Assembly: GCF_000503215.1 (NCBI RefSeq)
Contig: NZ_AYTD01000014.1
Coordinates: 248,001 to 312,000 of the forward strand
Direction of reading: 5' to 3'
Origin: Pseudomonas canadensis
Lineage (GTDB): Bacteria; Pseudomonadota; Gammaproteobacteria; Pseudomonadales; Pseudomonadaceae
Length of the DNA stretch: 64,000 nucleotides
The translations under genes were made by a program, and so were the position numbers. This document shows positions 54,920-64,000 of the stretch, in pieces. Each line of letters opens with the position of its first letter. The first letter of the stretch is position 1. The notes beneath the pieces are model-generated. The model saw only the letters and a program-made list of their open reading frames with translations. It made no database searches and was not told the DNA's origin.

Positions 54920-56389
54920 TTATTTCTTGTCACGGCGCTTCTTGTCGGCCTTCTTGTGGTGAGTCATCAAACGACGCTTCTTGTTCACCTGACGGTCAGT
55001 CAGTGTGTTCTTGTTGCCTTCGTATGGGTTCTCGCCCCCCTTGAACTCGATACGGATCGGCGTACCGACCAGTTTCAAGACACGGCGGTAGGTGTTTTCC
55101 AGGTAACGCACATAGGACTTCGGCACCTTCTCGATCTGGTTACCGTGGATCACGATAATCGGCGGGTTGGCACCACCCAAGTGGGCGTAACGCAGTTTGA
55201 TCCGGCGGTTGTTGACCATCGGCGGCGCATGCTCACCAACGGCGTCTTCCAGGATCTGGGTAAGGCGATTGGTCGGCCAGCGGGTGACCGCAGACTTGAA
55301 CGAGTTCTGTACGGACGCGTAGAGGTTGCCCACGCCGGTGCCGTGCAGTGCCGAGATAAAGTGGATATCGGCGAACTCGACGAAGAACAGGCGGCGTTGC
55401 AGCTCGATCTTGACGAAATCGCGCTCGCTCGGCGTCATGCCGTCCCACTTGTTGATCGCGATCACCAGTGCCCGACCGGCCTCCAGGGCAAAGCCCAGCA
55501 GGTTGAGGTCGTGGTCCACCACGCCTTCGCGGGCGTCCATCACAAAGATCACCACGTTGGCGTCTTTGATCGCCTGCAGGGTTTTCACCACCGAGAACTT
55601 TTCAACTTCCTCGTGGATCTTGCCGCGCTTGCGCACACCGGCGGTGTCGATCAGCGTGTATTTTTCCTCGTTGCGTTCGAACGGAATGTAGATGCTGTCG
55701 CGGGTGGTGCCGGGTTGGTCGTAGACGATAACCCGATCTTCACCGAGCATGCGGTTGACCAGCGTCGACTTGCCGACGTTAGGGCGGCCGATGATGGCGA
55801 TCTTGATACCGTCTTTTTCGCTCGGGCCAGGAATGCGCTTGGCTTCCTCGCCTTCGGCAACGATTTCCTCTTCGCCTTCTTCTTCCTCGACATCATCCTT
55901 AGGGAAATCGCGCAGGGCGATTTCCAGCATCTGGGTGATACCGCGACCGTGAGCGCCGGCGACCGGAATCGCATCGCCCAGGCCCATCGGGCTGAATTCG
56001 GCACGGGCCGCTTCAGGATCGATGTTGTCGATCTTGTTCGCGACCAGATAGGAACGCTTGTTGCGCTTGCGCAGGTGCTCGCCAATCATTTGGTCAGCAG
56101 CGGTGTAGCCCGCACGGGCGTCCACCAGGAACAACACGACATCGGCTTCTTCAATGGCGAGCAGAGACTGCTCGGCCATCTTTTCGTCCATGCCATGCTC
56201 GTCACCGGAGATACCACCGGTGTCGACAATAATGTAGGAGCGCCCTTGCCACTTTGCCTCACCGTATTGGCGATCACGGGTCAGACCGGACAAGTCGCCG
56301 ACGATGGCGTCGCGAGTCCTGGTCAGGCGGTTGAACAAGGTGGACTTGCCGACGTTAGGTCGGCCCACCAGGGCGATTACGGGAACCAT
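54920..56389 (-). CDS. der: Ribosome assembly GTPase Der (EngA)
   Basis: 489 residues with two tandem Era-like G domains, P-loops GRPNVGKSTLFN and GRPNVGKSTLVN, joined by an acidic linker (DVEEEEGEEEIVAEGEE). A KH-like C-terminal domain ends in the basic tail KKADKKRRDKK. Acts late in 50S assembly. GGAGAG precedes ATG 56389; an ATG four codons upstream would include that site. Confidence 0.97.
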   Translation of the reverse strand: MVPVIALVGRPNVGKSTLFNRLTRTRDAIVGDLSGLTRDRQYGEAKWQGRSYIIVDTGGISGDEHGMDEKMAEQSLLAIEEADVVLFLVDARAGYTAADQMIGEHLRKRNKRSYLVANKIDNIDPEAARAEFSPMGLGDAIPVAGAHGRGITQMLEIALRDFPKDDVEEEEGEEEIVAEGEEAKRIPGPSEKDGIKIAIIGRPNVGKSTLVNRMLGEDRVIVYDQPGTTRDSIYIPFERNEEKYTLIDTAGVRKRGKIHEEVEKFSVVKTLQAIKDANVVIFVMDAREGVVDHDLNLLGFALEAGRALVIAINKWDGMTPSERDFVKIELQRRLFFVEFADIHFISALHGTGVGNLYASVQNSFKSAVTRWPTNRLTQILEDAVGEHAPPMVNNRRIKLRYAHLGGANPPIIVIHGNQIEKVPKSYVRYLENTYRRVLKLVGTPIRIEFKGGENPYEGNKNTLTDRQVNKKRRLMTHHKKADKKRRDKK

Positions 56390-56421
56390 GCGGCTCTCCA
56401 CTTCGTTATTTCAGAAAATAC

Positions 56422-56445
56422 AAAAGCCGCTGCAGGGCAGCGGCT
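56422..56445 (-). terminator. Probable terminator after bamB
   Basis: AGCCGCTG/CAGCGGCT with loop CAGGG; the minus strand continues TTTTGTATT. A second stem CCCCGC/GCGGGG (56479-56494) lies closer to bamB without a U-run. Some termination before der is likely. Confidence 0.6.
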
Positions 56446-56523
56446 GGTGCTCGGGGCAGCATAATCAAATGCCGCATGCCCCGCCGAAGCGGGGCCGCCT
56501 GGGTGTTACCCCAAGCATAGTTC

Positions 56524-57675
56524 TTACTTGATGGTCAGGGCTTCCAGCTTGCCGCTGTTGCCAAACACATAAAGCATGTTACCCACGACCAGCGGACGCG
56601 CACGCAGGCCGTCGCTGTCGATACGCTCGCGACCCACGAAGCGACCGTCCACCTGGCTCAGCAGGTGCAGGTAGCCTTCGAAGTCACCCACGGCGACGTA
56701 GCTGGAGAACACTTCCGGTGCCGACAGTTGACGGCGAGCCAGGGAGTCGTTGCTCCACAGCGCGGTAGTGGAACGTTCGTCGACACTTTCAACGGTGCCG
56801 GACGAGAGGCTTACGTAGACGCTGCCAAACCCTTGGGCGACACCGGCGTAGCTGGAAGCATCACGCTGCCAGTTAACGCGGCCGCTCTGCAGGTCCAGTG
56901 CGGCAACACGGCCCTGGTAGGTAGCGACGTAGAGGGTTTCACCGGACAGCAGCAGGCCGCCGTCGATGTCCACTACGCGGTCCAGCTCGGAACGACCTTG
57001 CGGGATGGCCACACGGGTTTCCCAGGCCGGCACGCCGTTCTGGGTATCCAGGGCGACCACTTTACCGGTCGACAGGCCTGCAACGGCCAGATTGTTGGTC
57101 ACAATCGGACCACTGGTACCGCGCAACGTCAGCACCGCTGGGGTGCTGTCGTACAACCAACGCTGTTCGCCAGTGCTGGCGTCGAGGCCGATTACACGGT
57201 CGTCCTGGGTTTGCACCACGACGATATCGCCGTTGGTGGCAGGCGGTGCAAGGACTTCACTGGTCACGCGAGCGCGCCATTTCTCTTCACCGGTGCTGGA
57301 GTCCAGGGCCACGACTTCGCCTTTCAGCGTGCCGAGCATCACCATGCCGTAACCCACGCCGACGGCGCCGGAGACTGGCAATTCGAGGTCTTTCTTCCAC
57401 TTCACGTCGCCGTTCATGCGATCTATGGAGATCACCACGCCGGTCACGTCAGCGGCCACAATGTTGTCACCGTCGATTGCCGGTACCAACATGTTGTAGG
57501 TGTCGCCCTGACCGTCACCGATGGAGCGGCTCCACTGCTTTTGCAGGACCACTTCTTCCTTGAAGCTCGTCAGCTCGGCCGGAGGCAGTTCTTTTTTACT
57601 GTTGCTGCTGCAACCCGCGGCCAGAACGGCCAGAGCCAGCAATGCTGCATGTTTCCAACGGATCACGTCACGCAT
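56524..57675 (-). CDS. bamB: Outer membrane assembly lipoprotein BamB
   Basis: 383-residue lipoprotein of the BAM complex that helps insert beta-barrel proteins. Lipobox LAAGC after a short signal; the rest is an eight-bladed PQQ-type propeller (repeated ALD..TGE..W motifs such as GLDASTGEQRW). ATG 57675 overlaps the yfgM stop; a GTG three codons later (57666) is better spaced from AAAGGGG and is an alternative start. Confidence 0.95.
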   Translation of the reverse strand: MRDVIRWKHAALLALAVLAAGCSSNSKKELPPAELTSFKEEVVLQKQWSRSIGDGQGDTYNMLVPAIDGDNIVAADVTGVVISIDRMNGDVKWKKDLELPVSGAVGVGYGMVMLGTLKGEVVALDSSTGEEKWRARVTSEVLAPPATNGDIVVVQTQDDRVIGLDASTGEQRWLYDSTPAVLTLRGTSGPIVTNNLAVAGLSTGKVVALDTQNGVPAWETRVAIPQGRSELDRVVDIDGGLLLSGETLYVATYQGRVAALDLQSGRVNWQRDASSYAGVAQGFGSVYVSLSSGTVESVDERSTTALWSNDSLARRQLSAPEVFSSYVAVGDFEGYLHLLSQVDGRFVGRERIDSDGLRARPLVVGNMLYVFGNSGKLEALTIK

Positions 57676-58309
57676 CCCCTTTGGCCAAGTCGTCCAGCTT
57701 GATTTGTAAGCCACCGACCGCCGCTTCATCAGACAGCGCCGCCTTGGCTTTTTGGTACGCAGCATTGGCTTCGTCGGTACGACCCAATTGGACCAACAGG
57801 TCGCCCTTGAGCTCTTCGCGAGTGGCTACAAATGCCTTGTCAGCATCGCCGTCGAGCAGTTTGAGTGCTTCGTCAGCCTTGTTCTGTGCCGCCAGTACCT
57901 GAGCCAGGCGCTGACGTGCGATTTCACCCAGGGTCGGGTTGGTCGGCTTGTCGGCGATGGCCTTCAGCTCAGCGGCGGCGTCATCCAGCTTGCCGGTGTC
58001 GACCGCGACTTTCGCGACGAACAGGCTGCCGTATTGGGCGTAGGTGCTACCACCGAATTCATTCTTCAGCTTGCCGGCCAGGTCTGCAACCTGCGCAGGA
58101 TCAGGCTTGCCGTCCGGCGTCAGGGTGGTTTCCAGCAATTGCTGATAGAGGATCGAGGCGCCTTGGGACTGGTTAGCCTGATACTTGGTCCAGGCTTGCC
58201 AGCCGAACACCACCACTAAAGCCAGCAGACCGCCAGTAACCAGGGGCTTGCCGTTACGCTGCCACCAGTCCTTGAACTCGGCCAGTTGATCATCATCAGA
58301 ACTCGACAC
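57668..58309 (-). CDS. yfgM: YfgM-family TPR protein, SecYEG ancillary subunit
   Basis: 213 residues: a short cytoplasmic N-terminus, one membrane helix at about 23-42 (PLVTGGLLALVVVFGWQAW), then a periplasmic TPR domain. In E. coli it links the translocon with PpiD and other chaperones. GTG start with GGAG upstream. It overlaps bamB by eight bases. Confidence 0.92.
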   Translation of the reverse strand: MSSSDDDQLAEFKDWWQRNGKPLVTGGLLALVVVFGWQAWTKYQANQSQGASILYQQLLETTLTPDGKPDPAQVADLAGKLKNEFGGSTYAQYGSLFVAKVAVDTGKLDDAAAELKAIADKPTNPTLGEIARQRLAQVLAAQNKADEALKLLDGDADKAFVATREELKGDLLVQLGRTDEANAAYQKAKAALSDEAAVGGLQIKLDDLAKGDA

Positions 58310-58350
58310 CCCAATACTCCTTAATCGCTAAATTCGGCTGTTCGACAGCT

Positions 58351-59640
58351 TCAACCCTGCACGACGCAGGTGGCCAAGTGCGCAGCGAGCGCATCAAAGG
58401 CAATGTTCTGTTGCTCGCCCTGGCCACGCAGGGGTTTGAAACCTATCACTTGCTGGGCCAGCTCGTCATCGCCGAGGATCAGTGCATACAGCGCACCGCT
58501 CTTGTCGGCCTTCTTGAATTGGCTCTTGAAGCTGCCAGCGCCGGCATTGACTTGCAGGCGCAGGTTCGGCAGTTGGTCGCGAACCTTTTCGCTCAGGGCC
58601 AGGGCAGCCAGTTCGGCGGCCTCGCCAAAGGCGCACAGGTACACGTCCACCTGACGGGAGATCTCTTCCGGGACCCGCTCCAGGGTTTCCAGCAGCAGGA
58701 TCAGCCGCTCGATGCCCATGGCGAAGCCCACGCCGGTGGTCGGCTTGCCGCCCATCTGCTCGACCAGGCCGTCGTAACGACCACCAGCACACACGGTGCC
58801 CTGGGCGCCGAGTTTGTCGGTGACCCACTCGAACACGGTCTTGCTGTAGTAATCGAGGCCGCGCACCAGCTTGGTGTTGATCACGAACGGAATACCGGCA
58901 GCATCCAGGCGAGCCTTGAGGCCCTCGAAGTGGATACGGGACTCGTCGTCCAGGTAGTCGGCCATTTTCGGCGCATTGAGCAGCACGGCCTGGGTATCGG
59001 CGTTCTTGGTATCGAGGACGCGCAATGGGTTGGTCTTCAGACGGCGCTGGCTGTCTTCGTCCAACTTGTCCAGGTGGGCAGACAGGTACTCGACCAGGGC
59101 CACTTTGTAGCGGCCGCGGGATTCACTGGTGCCCAGGCTGTTGAGTTCAAGCTTGACCGCGTCGCGGATGCCCAGCAGGCCCCACAGGCGCCAGGTCAGG
59201 ACGATCAGCTCGGCGTCGATGTCCGGGCCGTCGATGTTGAACACTTCCAGGCCGATCTGGTGAAACTGGCGATAACGGCCTTTCTGTGGACGCTCGTGGC
59301 GGAACATCGGGCCGATGTACCACAACTTCTGCGGCTGGCCAGCACCGGTGAGGCCATGCTCAAGCACAGCGCGAACGCAGGCGGCAGTGCCTTCCGGACG
59401 CAGGGTCAGGGAGTCGCCGTTGCGGTCTTCAAAGGTGTACATCTCTTTTTCGACGATGTCGGTCACTTCACCGATGGAGCGCTTGAACAGCTCGGTGAAC
59501 TCGACGATCGGCATGCGGATCTGCTTGTAACCGTAGTTATCCAGCAGGCGCGCGACAGTGCCCTCGAAATAGCGCCACAGCGGCGTCTGTTCCGGCAGGA
59601 TGTCGTTCATGCCACGAATGGCTTGCAGAGACTTGCTCAC
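58351..59640 (-). CDS. hisS: Histidyl-tRNA synthetase
   Basis: 429-residue class II synthetase that charges tRNA-His. Class II motif 2 (FRHERPQKGRYRQFHQ) and the His-specific motifs (LVRGLDYYSKTVFE; CAGGRYDGL) are present, with an anticodon-binding domain about 330-429. The start is GTG with AAGGA six bases upstream. Confidence 0.98.
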   Translation of the reverse strand: MSKSLQAIRGMNDILPEQTPLWRYFEGTVARLLDNYGYKQIRMPIVEFTELFKRSIGEVTDIVEKEMYTFEDRNGDSLTLRPEGTAACVRAVLEHGLTGAGQPQKLWYIGPMFRHERPQKGRYRQFHQIGLEVFNIDGPDIDAELIVLTWRLWGLLGIRDAVKLELNSLGTSESRGRYKVALVEYLSAHLDKLDEDSQRRLKTNPLRVLDTKNADTQAVLLNAPKMADYLDDESRIHFEGLKARLDAAGIPFVINTKLVRGLDYYSKTVFEWVTDKLGAQGTVCAGGRYDGLVEQMGGKPTTGVGFAMGIERLILLLETLERVPEEISRQVDVYLCAFGEAAELAALALSEKVRDQLPNLRLQVNAGAGSFKSQFKKADKSGALYALILGDDELAQQVIGFKPLRGQGEQQNIAFDALAAHLATCVVQG

Positions 59641-59663
59641 ATCAAATCCTTAAATTCGTTCAA

Positions 59664-60773
59664 TCAGCCGCGCGCGATCAGCGCTGCGTCAGCCGCGACC
59701 TTTTCGGCCGCTTTCTCGCGGATCAGCTTTTCCAGCTCATCCACCAGATTGTCATTCGTCAACTTCTGCGACGGCTTGCCGTCGATGTAGATCAGGTTCG
59801 GCGTACCACCGGTCAGGCCCACATGGGCCTCTTTGGCCTCGCCCGGCCCGTTGACCACGCAACCGATCACTGCAACATCCAGCGGCACCAGCAGGTCTTC
59901 AAGGCGCAATTCCAAGTCGTTCATGGTTTTAACCACGTCGAAGTTCTGCCGCGAGCAGCTCGGGCAGGCAATGAAATTGATGCCACGGGAACGCAAACGC
60001 AGGGATTTGAGAATGTCGTAACCGACTTTCACTTCCTCTACAGGGTCTGCTGCCAGCGAGATGCGGATAGTATCGCCAATCCCTTCGGCGAGCAGCATAC
60101 CGAGACCTACCGCAGATTTCACTGTGCCTGAGCGTAAACCGCCCGCTTCAGTAATACCCAGGTGCAACGGCTGCACAATTTCCTTGGCCAGCAGGCGGTA
60201 GGCTTCTACCGCCATGAACACGTCGGAGGCCTTTACGCTGACCTTGAAGTCCTGGAAATTCAGGCGTTCAAGGTGCTCAACGTGGCGCAGCGCCGATTCA
60301 ACCAGCGCCGCTGGGGTAGGTTCGCCGTATTTCTTTTGCAGGTCTTTTTCCAGGGAACCGGCGTTGACGCCGATACGGATTGGAATGCCACGGTCGCGAG
60401 CCGCATCAACCACCGCACGCACACGGTCTTCACGACCGATGTTGCCCGGGTTGATACGCAGGCAGTCCACACCCAGCTCTGCCACGCGCAATGCGATCTT
60501 GTAGTCGAAGTGAATATCAGCAACCAATGGCACCTTGACCAATTGCTTGATGCGGCCAAAGGCTTCGGCAGCATCCATGTCCGGCACGGAGACGCGCACG
60601 ATGTCCACGCCGGCTGCTTCCAGACGGTTGATCTGGGCAACCGTGGCGGCCACATCATTGGTGTCGCTGTTGGTCATGCTTTGTACCGCGATGGGGGCAT
60701 CGCCACCCACCGGCACCGAGCCGACCCAGATCTTGCGCGATACGCGACGTTTGATTGGAGATTCGCCGTGCAT
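59664..60773 (-). CDS. ispG: 4-hydroxy-3-methylbut-2-enyl-diphosphate synthase
   Basis: 369-residue iron-sulfur enzyme of the MEP isoprenoid pathway. N-terminal TIM barrel; C-terminal [4Fe-4S] domain with CPSC and GCVVNGPGE cysteines. It lies two bases after rodZ and 23 bp before hisS, the usual gammaproteobacterial order. Confidence 0.98.
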   Translation of the reverse strand: MHGESPIKRRVSRKIWVGSVPVGGDAPIAVQSMTNSDTNDVAATVAQINRLEAAGVDIVRVSVPDMDAAEAFGRIKQLVKVPLVADIHFDYKIALRVAELGVDCLRINPGNIGREDRVRAVVDAARDRGIPIRIGVNAGSLEKDLQKKYGEPTPAALVESALRHVEHLERLNFQDFKVSVKASDVFMAVEAYRLLAKEIVQPLHLGITEAGGLRSGTVKSAVGLGMLLAEGIGDTIRISLAADPVEEVKVGYDILKSLRLRSRGINFIACPSCSRQNFDVVKTMNDLELRLEDLLVPLDVAVIGCVVNGPGEAKEAHVGLTGGTPNLIYIDGKPSQKLTNDNLVDELEKLIREKAAEKVAADAALIARG

Positions 60774-60775
60774 GA

Positions 60776-61759
60776 CTATTGTCCCAACTTCAGGCGAGCG
60801 GTCTCGCCACTGGTGAACGGCGCTACGTCCACAGGCTGGCCGTTGTAGGCCACTTGCGCGCCACGGGCAAAGCCCAGACGCAGCGTCAAAGGAGGCTTGC
60901 CGCCCTGGTCGAGCGTATCTCCCTTACGCTTCAGACCGCTGAACAGCACTTTGCCGTTGCCATCGGTGACTTGCGTCCAGCAGTCAGCGATGAAGGTAAT
61001 CTGTACACGGCCATCACCGGCGATCAACGCTGGGGTGGTGGGCGGCGAAATCGCAGGGGCAGCAGGAGCGGCTGGAGCCGGAGTCGCTGGCGTCTGCACT
61101 GGAGCGGCCGGAGTGTGAGCCGGGGCAGCAGGCGTTGCAGGAGCCGGCGCGGCAGCAGTCGCGGCTGGCGCGGTTTCCGGTGCGGCTGGCTGCTCGGTGG
61201 CAGCCGGTGCTTCCGGCGCGGCCTGGCTTTCGGCAACGGCCTGGTCTTCCGGCTCATCCAGCGGGTGAATCTGGGTGGTACCGTCAGCGCTCTCGACTTC
61301 GACGTGCTCCATTGCGTTGCTGGTCAAGTCCTTGGCCCGCTGGGAGGTCTGGTCTTGCCACCAGACGAAACCGCCACCAATGACCGCGATCAGCAGCAAC
61401 AGGCTGACAATTCGCAAAATCGTGTGGGAAACCCGCACCGGCTCTTCGATGCGCCCCAGGCCGTGGACATTGCTGCCCTGGGAGTCGGTGCCGGTAAATT
61501 GGTCGAATTCCTGGACCAGTATGGCTTGGTCGATACCCAGCAATTTGGCATAGGCACGGATATAGCCGCGGGCAAAGGTGTGCCCAGGCAGCTTATCGAA
61601 CGCGCCAGCTTCCAAGTTGCCCAGGGACGTCGTGGTCAAATTGAGCTTGAGGGCCACTTCCGCCAGCGACCAACCATTGCTTTCGCGGGCCTGGCGCAAG
61701 GTGTCGCCTGGGTTTACGCGATTAGCTGCTACAACTTCCGGGTGCGCCGCTTTCATCAT
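60776..61759 (-). CDS. rodZ: Cytoskeleton protein RodZ
   Basis: 327 residues. A cytoplasmic helix-turn-helix domain that binds MreB (about 15-80; LRQARESNGWSLAEVALKL), one membrane helix at about 112-134, and a long Pro/Ala-rich periplasmic stretch at about 170-240. A C-terminal beta domain follows (about 248-327; RVQITFIADCWTQVTDGNG). Starts ATGATG, overlapping the pilF stop, so the two are coupled. Confidence 0.94.
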   Translation of the reverse strand: MMKAAHPEVVAANRVNPGDTLRQARESNGWSLAEVALKLNLTTTSLGNLEAGAFDKLPGHTFARGYIRAYAKLLGIDQAILVQEFDQFTGTDSQGSNVHGLGRIEEPVRVSHTILRIVSLLLLIAVIGGGFVWWQDQTSQRAKDLTSNAMEHVEVESADGTTQIHPLDEPEDQAVAESQAAPEAPAATEQPAAPETAPAATAAAPAPATPAAPAHTPAAPVQTPATPAPAAPAAPAISPPTTPALIAGDGRVQITFIADCWTQVTDGNGKVLFSGLKRKGDTLDQGGKPPLTLRLGFARGAQVAYNGQPVDVAPFTSGETARLKLGQ

Positions 61760-62514
61760 TGCTCCGACAGGTATTGCTGATATTCCGGCGTACCGGGATA
61801 GAGTCGTTCGAGTTGCTGGCCAAAACGTGCGGCCGTGTCGCGTTCTTCATGAACCGTCGCCAGGCGCACGCCGAGCAATAGACTACGTGCATTTTGCCCA
61901 CTGAGCAGGCTAAAACGCTCGTAATAGTCACGTGCTGGCACATAATGCCTGTCATCAAAGGATATCTCAGCCATTTCGAGCAATGCCCGAGGCTGGCGAC
62001 TGTTCAAATGCAGGGCTTTTTCCAGTTGCTGGCGGGCGCTGTCGCGTTGACCTAAGCGCATCGAGGTCACCCCAAGGTTCTCGAATACCCGCGAACGCTC
62101 AGGATAGAGGGTATCAGCGCTGGCTTGCTGGAAATAAAGGGCGGCTTGGTCATAACGCTTCTGCTCGAACAGGAAGCTGCCGTAATTGTTCAGCAGCCGC
62201 GGGTCGGCAGGACGGGAGGCCAGAGCCTTGTGGAAATACTGTTCGGCCAGTTCAGGCTCGGCCTGGGCCTGGAACACCAAGGCCAGTGCGCCATTGGCGT
62301 GCGCATCATCGCTGTCCAGCTCCAAGGCTTTCTTCAGCGGCACTTTGGCCTGTTCGCTCATGCCTTGTCGAAGGTAACCCAAGCCCAGTTGCACATAGGC
62401 AACACGCGCCTCGTCACGGCCTTTACCGGTTTGCAAAGGGCTCTCATGACCCGATGAAACACAACCGGCCACGAGACCAGTAACAAGCAAAAGCAGCGCA
62501 AGGCGCAAGGGCAT
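61756..62514 (-). CDS. pilF: Type IV pilus biogenesis/stability lipoprotein PilF (PilW)
   Basis: 252-residue lipoprotein (lipobox LVAGC) with about six tetratricopeptide repeats. It helps the PilQ secretin reach and assemble in the outer membrane. Classical neighbour of rlmN and rodZ. Ribosome site GAGAGGATC precedes the ATG. Confidence 0.94.
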   Translation of the reverse strand: MPLRLALLLLVTGLVAGCVSSGHESPLQTGKGRDEARVAYVQLGLGYLRQGMSEQAKVPLKKALELDSDDAHANGALALVFQAQAEPELAEQYFHKALASRPADPRLLNNYGSFLFEQKRYDQAALYFQQASADTLYPERSRVFENLGVTSMRLGQRDSARQQLEKALHLNSRQPRALLEMAEISFDDRHYVPARDYYERFSLLSGQNARSLLLGVRLATVHEERDTAARFGQQLERLYPGTPEYQQYLSEQ

Positions 62515-62526
62515 AGAGATCCTCTC

Positions 62527-63675
62527 TCAGATTCGATTCACAGCAATCAGCGGCAGATCGTCGGGGGAGTTCAACTCACGCCCGGCAATATAACGCTCGC
62601 TGCGGCGGGTGCGGTCCATCACCTGCCCTACCAATTGGCCACAGGCGGCGTCGATATCTTCACCACGGGTGGTGCGCACGGTGACGTTGTAGCCGGCCTG
62701 GTGCAGTTGATCCTGGAAACGGCGGATAGCGTTGTTGCTCGGCCGCTCGTAGCCAGAATGTGGAAACGGGTTAAACGGAATCAGGTTGATCTTGCACGGG
62801 GTGTTCTTGAGCAACTCGATCATCTCGACCGCGTGTTCGACCTTGTCGTTGATGTCCTTGAGCAGGGTGTACTCAATGGTCAACACTCGCTTCTCGCCCA
62901 ACGTTGCCATATAGCGCTGGCAAGATTCGAGCAGCATCTTAAGCGGATACTTCTTGTTGATTGGCACCAATTGGTTACGCAATGCGTCATTCGGTGCATG
63001 CAGCGACAACGCCAGGGAGACGTCGATGTACTTGGCCAGCTCATCGATCATCGGTACCACGCCGGAGGTCGACAGGGTCACACGGCGCTTGGAGATGCCG
63101 TAGCCCAGGTCGTCCATCATCAGGTGCATGGCCGAAATGACGTTATCGAAGTTCAGCAGCGGCTCACCCATGCCCATCATCACCACGTTGGTGATGGCAC
63201 GGTCGACGGTCGCCGGGACGCTGCCAAAGGATTTGTTGGCAATCCACACCTGGCCGATCACTTCGGCGGCGGTGAGGTTGCTATTGAAGCCTTGCTTGCC
63301 GGTGGAGCAGAAACTGCAGTCCAGGGCACAGCCTGCCTGGGACGAAACGCACAAGGTGCCACGTTTGCCCTGGGGAATGTACACAGTCTCGACGCAGCTG
63401 CCGGACGCCACGCGCACCACCCACTTGCGGGTGCCGTCGCTGGAGATGTCCTCGCTGACCACTTCGGGACCACGGACCTCAGCAATGGCCTTGAGCTTGT
63501 CGCGCAGGGCCTTGCTGACGTTCGTCATGGCATCGAAATCGTCGACGCCAAAGTGGTGAATCCACTTCATTACCTGACCGGCACGGAAACGCTTCTCCCC
63601 GATTGAGTCGAAGAATTTCTCCATTTCCGGCTGGGTCAGACCCAGCAGGTTGGTTTTAACAGTCGATGTAGTCAT
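62527..63675 (-). CDS. rlmN: Dual-specificity 23S rRNA/tRNA adenine-C2 methyltransferase RlmN
   Basis: 382-residue radical-SAM enzyme that makes m2A2503 in 23S rRNA and m2A37 in some tRNAs. CxxxCxxC cluster in CALDCSFCSTGKQGF. The SAM-binding GMGEPLLN motif and a C-terminal cysteine (DIDAACGQLVGQ) used as the methyl-transfer intermediate are present. Confidence 0.97.
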   Translation of the reverse strand: MTTSTVKTNLLGLTQPEMEKFFDSIGEKRFRAGQVMKWIHHFGVDDFDAMTNVSKALRDKLKAIAEVRGPEVVSEDISSDGTRKWVVRVASGSCVETVYIPQGKRGTLCVSSQAGCALDCSFCSTGKQGFNSNLTAAEVIGQVWIANKSFGSVPATVDRAITNVVMMGMGEPLLNFDNVISAMHLMMDDLGYGISKRRVTLSTSGVVPMIDELAKYIDVSLALSLHAPNDALRNQLVPINKKYPLKMLLESCQRYMATLGEKRVLTIEYTLLKDINDKVEHAVEMIELLKNTPCKINLIPFNPFPHSGYERPSNNAIRRFQDQLHQAGYNVTVRTTRGEDIDAACGQLVGQVMDRTRRSERYIAGRELNSPDDLPLIAVNRI

Positions 63676-63704
63676 GGATTCACCCTCACTCTTTAAGCCG
63701 ATGC

Positions 63705-64000
63705 TTAGCGAGCGGTTACTTCAGTAGCAGCGAAAAAGTACGAGATTTCGCGAGCAGCGGCAGCTTCGGAGTCCGAGCCGTGTACAGCGTTGGCGTCGAT
63801 GGATTCAGCGAAGTCAGCACGGATAGTGCCGGCAGCAGCTTCTTTAGGGTTGGTAGCGCCCATCAGCTCACGGTTCAGAGCGATAGCGTTTTCGCCTTCC
63901 AGAACCTGAACAACAACAGGACCGGAGATCATGAAGGCAACCAGGTCGCCGAAGAAACCACGAGCGCTGTGCTCAGCGTAGAAGCCTTCAGCTTCGGCTT
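63705..64000 (-). CDS. ndk: Nucleoside diphosphate kinase, 5' end outside the window
   Basis: The frame runs from the stop at 63705 to the right edge, giving the last 98 or so of about 140 residues. It includes FYAEHSARGFFGDLVAFM and MGATNPKEA, and the active-site histidine in NAVHGSDS. Equilibrates nucleoside di- and triphosphates. An internal ATG gives a shorter frame but lies in mid-domain. It heads the ndk-rlmN-pilF-rodZ-ispG-hisS-yfgM-bamB-der string. Confidence 0.96.
   Translation of the reverse strand, partial: AEAEGFYAEHSARGFFGDLVAFMISGPVVVQVLEGENAIALNRELMGATNPKEAAAGTIRADFAESIDANAVHGSDSEAAAAREISYFFAATEVTAR

Overview
The window is chromosomal DNA from a fluorescent Pseudomonas, most likely the P. 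fluorescens group. Three things point there: dense high-GC coding, gene orders typical of pseudomonads, and at least fourteen REP/REPIN palindromes of the P. fluorescens type (GTGGGAGC.., GTAGGAGC..). Most of it is core genome. I see no prophage, integron, insertion sequence, CRISPR array, tRNA or rRNA. Two genes run off the window: a hybrid sensor kinase at the left edge and ndk at the right edge.

Layout. 1-7.4 kb (minus): a BvgS/EvgS-like sensor kinase, then xerD-dsbC-hom-thrC. 7.5-13.9 kb: an acyl-CoA thioesterase, rpsP-rimM-trmD-rplS, ffh, and divergent ypjD-corE. 14-20 kb: an MHS-type transporter, purT, a VUT permease, DUF1289, a gamma-carbonic anhydrase, two Nudix hydrolases and an L,D-transpeptidase. 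20.2-27.6 kb (plus): a complete N-acetylglucosamine PTS operon (GntR regulator, nagA, glucosamine-6-phosphate deaminase, fused EIIA-HPr-EI, nagE). 28-34 kb: a YqfO-like gene, purL and divergent mltF. 34.1-42.5 kb: a trehalose PTS operon (treB, treC, porin, a second EIIA-HPr-EI, a small EIIB-like gene) with divergent treR. 42.7-50.7 kb: guaBA, a zinc-ribbon protein of unknown role, a TauE-type permease with divergent LysR regulator, xseA and an M23 peptidase. 50.8-54.8 kb: leuA behind a possible leader peptide, then an overlapping omega-amidase/aminotransferase pair. 54.9-64 kb (minus): ndk-rlmN-pilF-rodZ-ispG-hisS-yfgM-bamB-der.

The most coherent accessory theme is sugar uptake. Two complete PTS loci each bring their own phosphoryl chain. 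Each locus also carries an extra EIIB-like domain in which the phosphorylated cysteine is replaced by alanine. In the nag locus this domain is fused to the NagE C terminus; in the tre locus it is a free 92-residue protein. The two dead domains resemble each other (LNALGG.., VAxTRxRV, HLLxG). I rate this shared pseudo-EIIB as the best candidate here for something undescribed. Both loci also have paired operator-like repeats near the regulator and AAnAAnAA (Hfq/Crc-type) motifs near translation starts. Second in interest is a 25-codon leucine-rich reading frame with a hairpin ahead of leuA. No obvious new defence or mobile system is visible.
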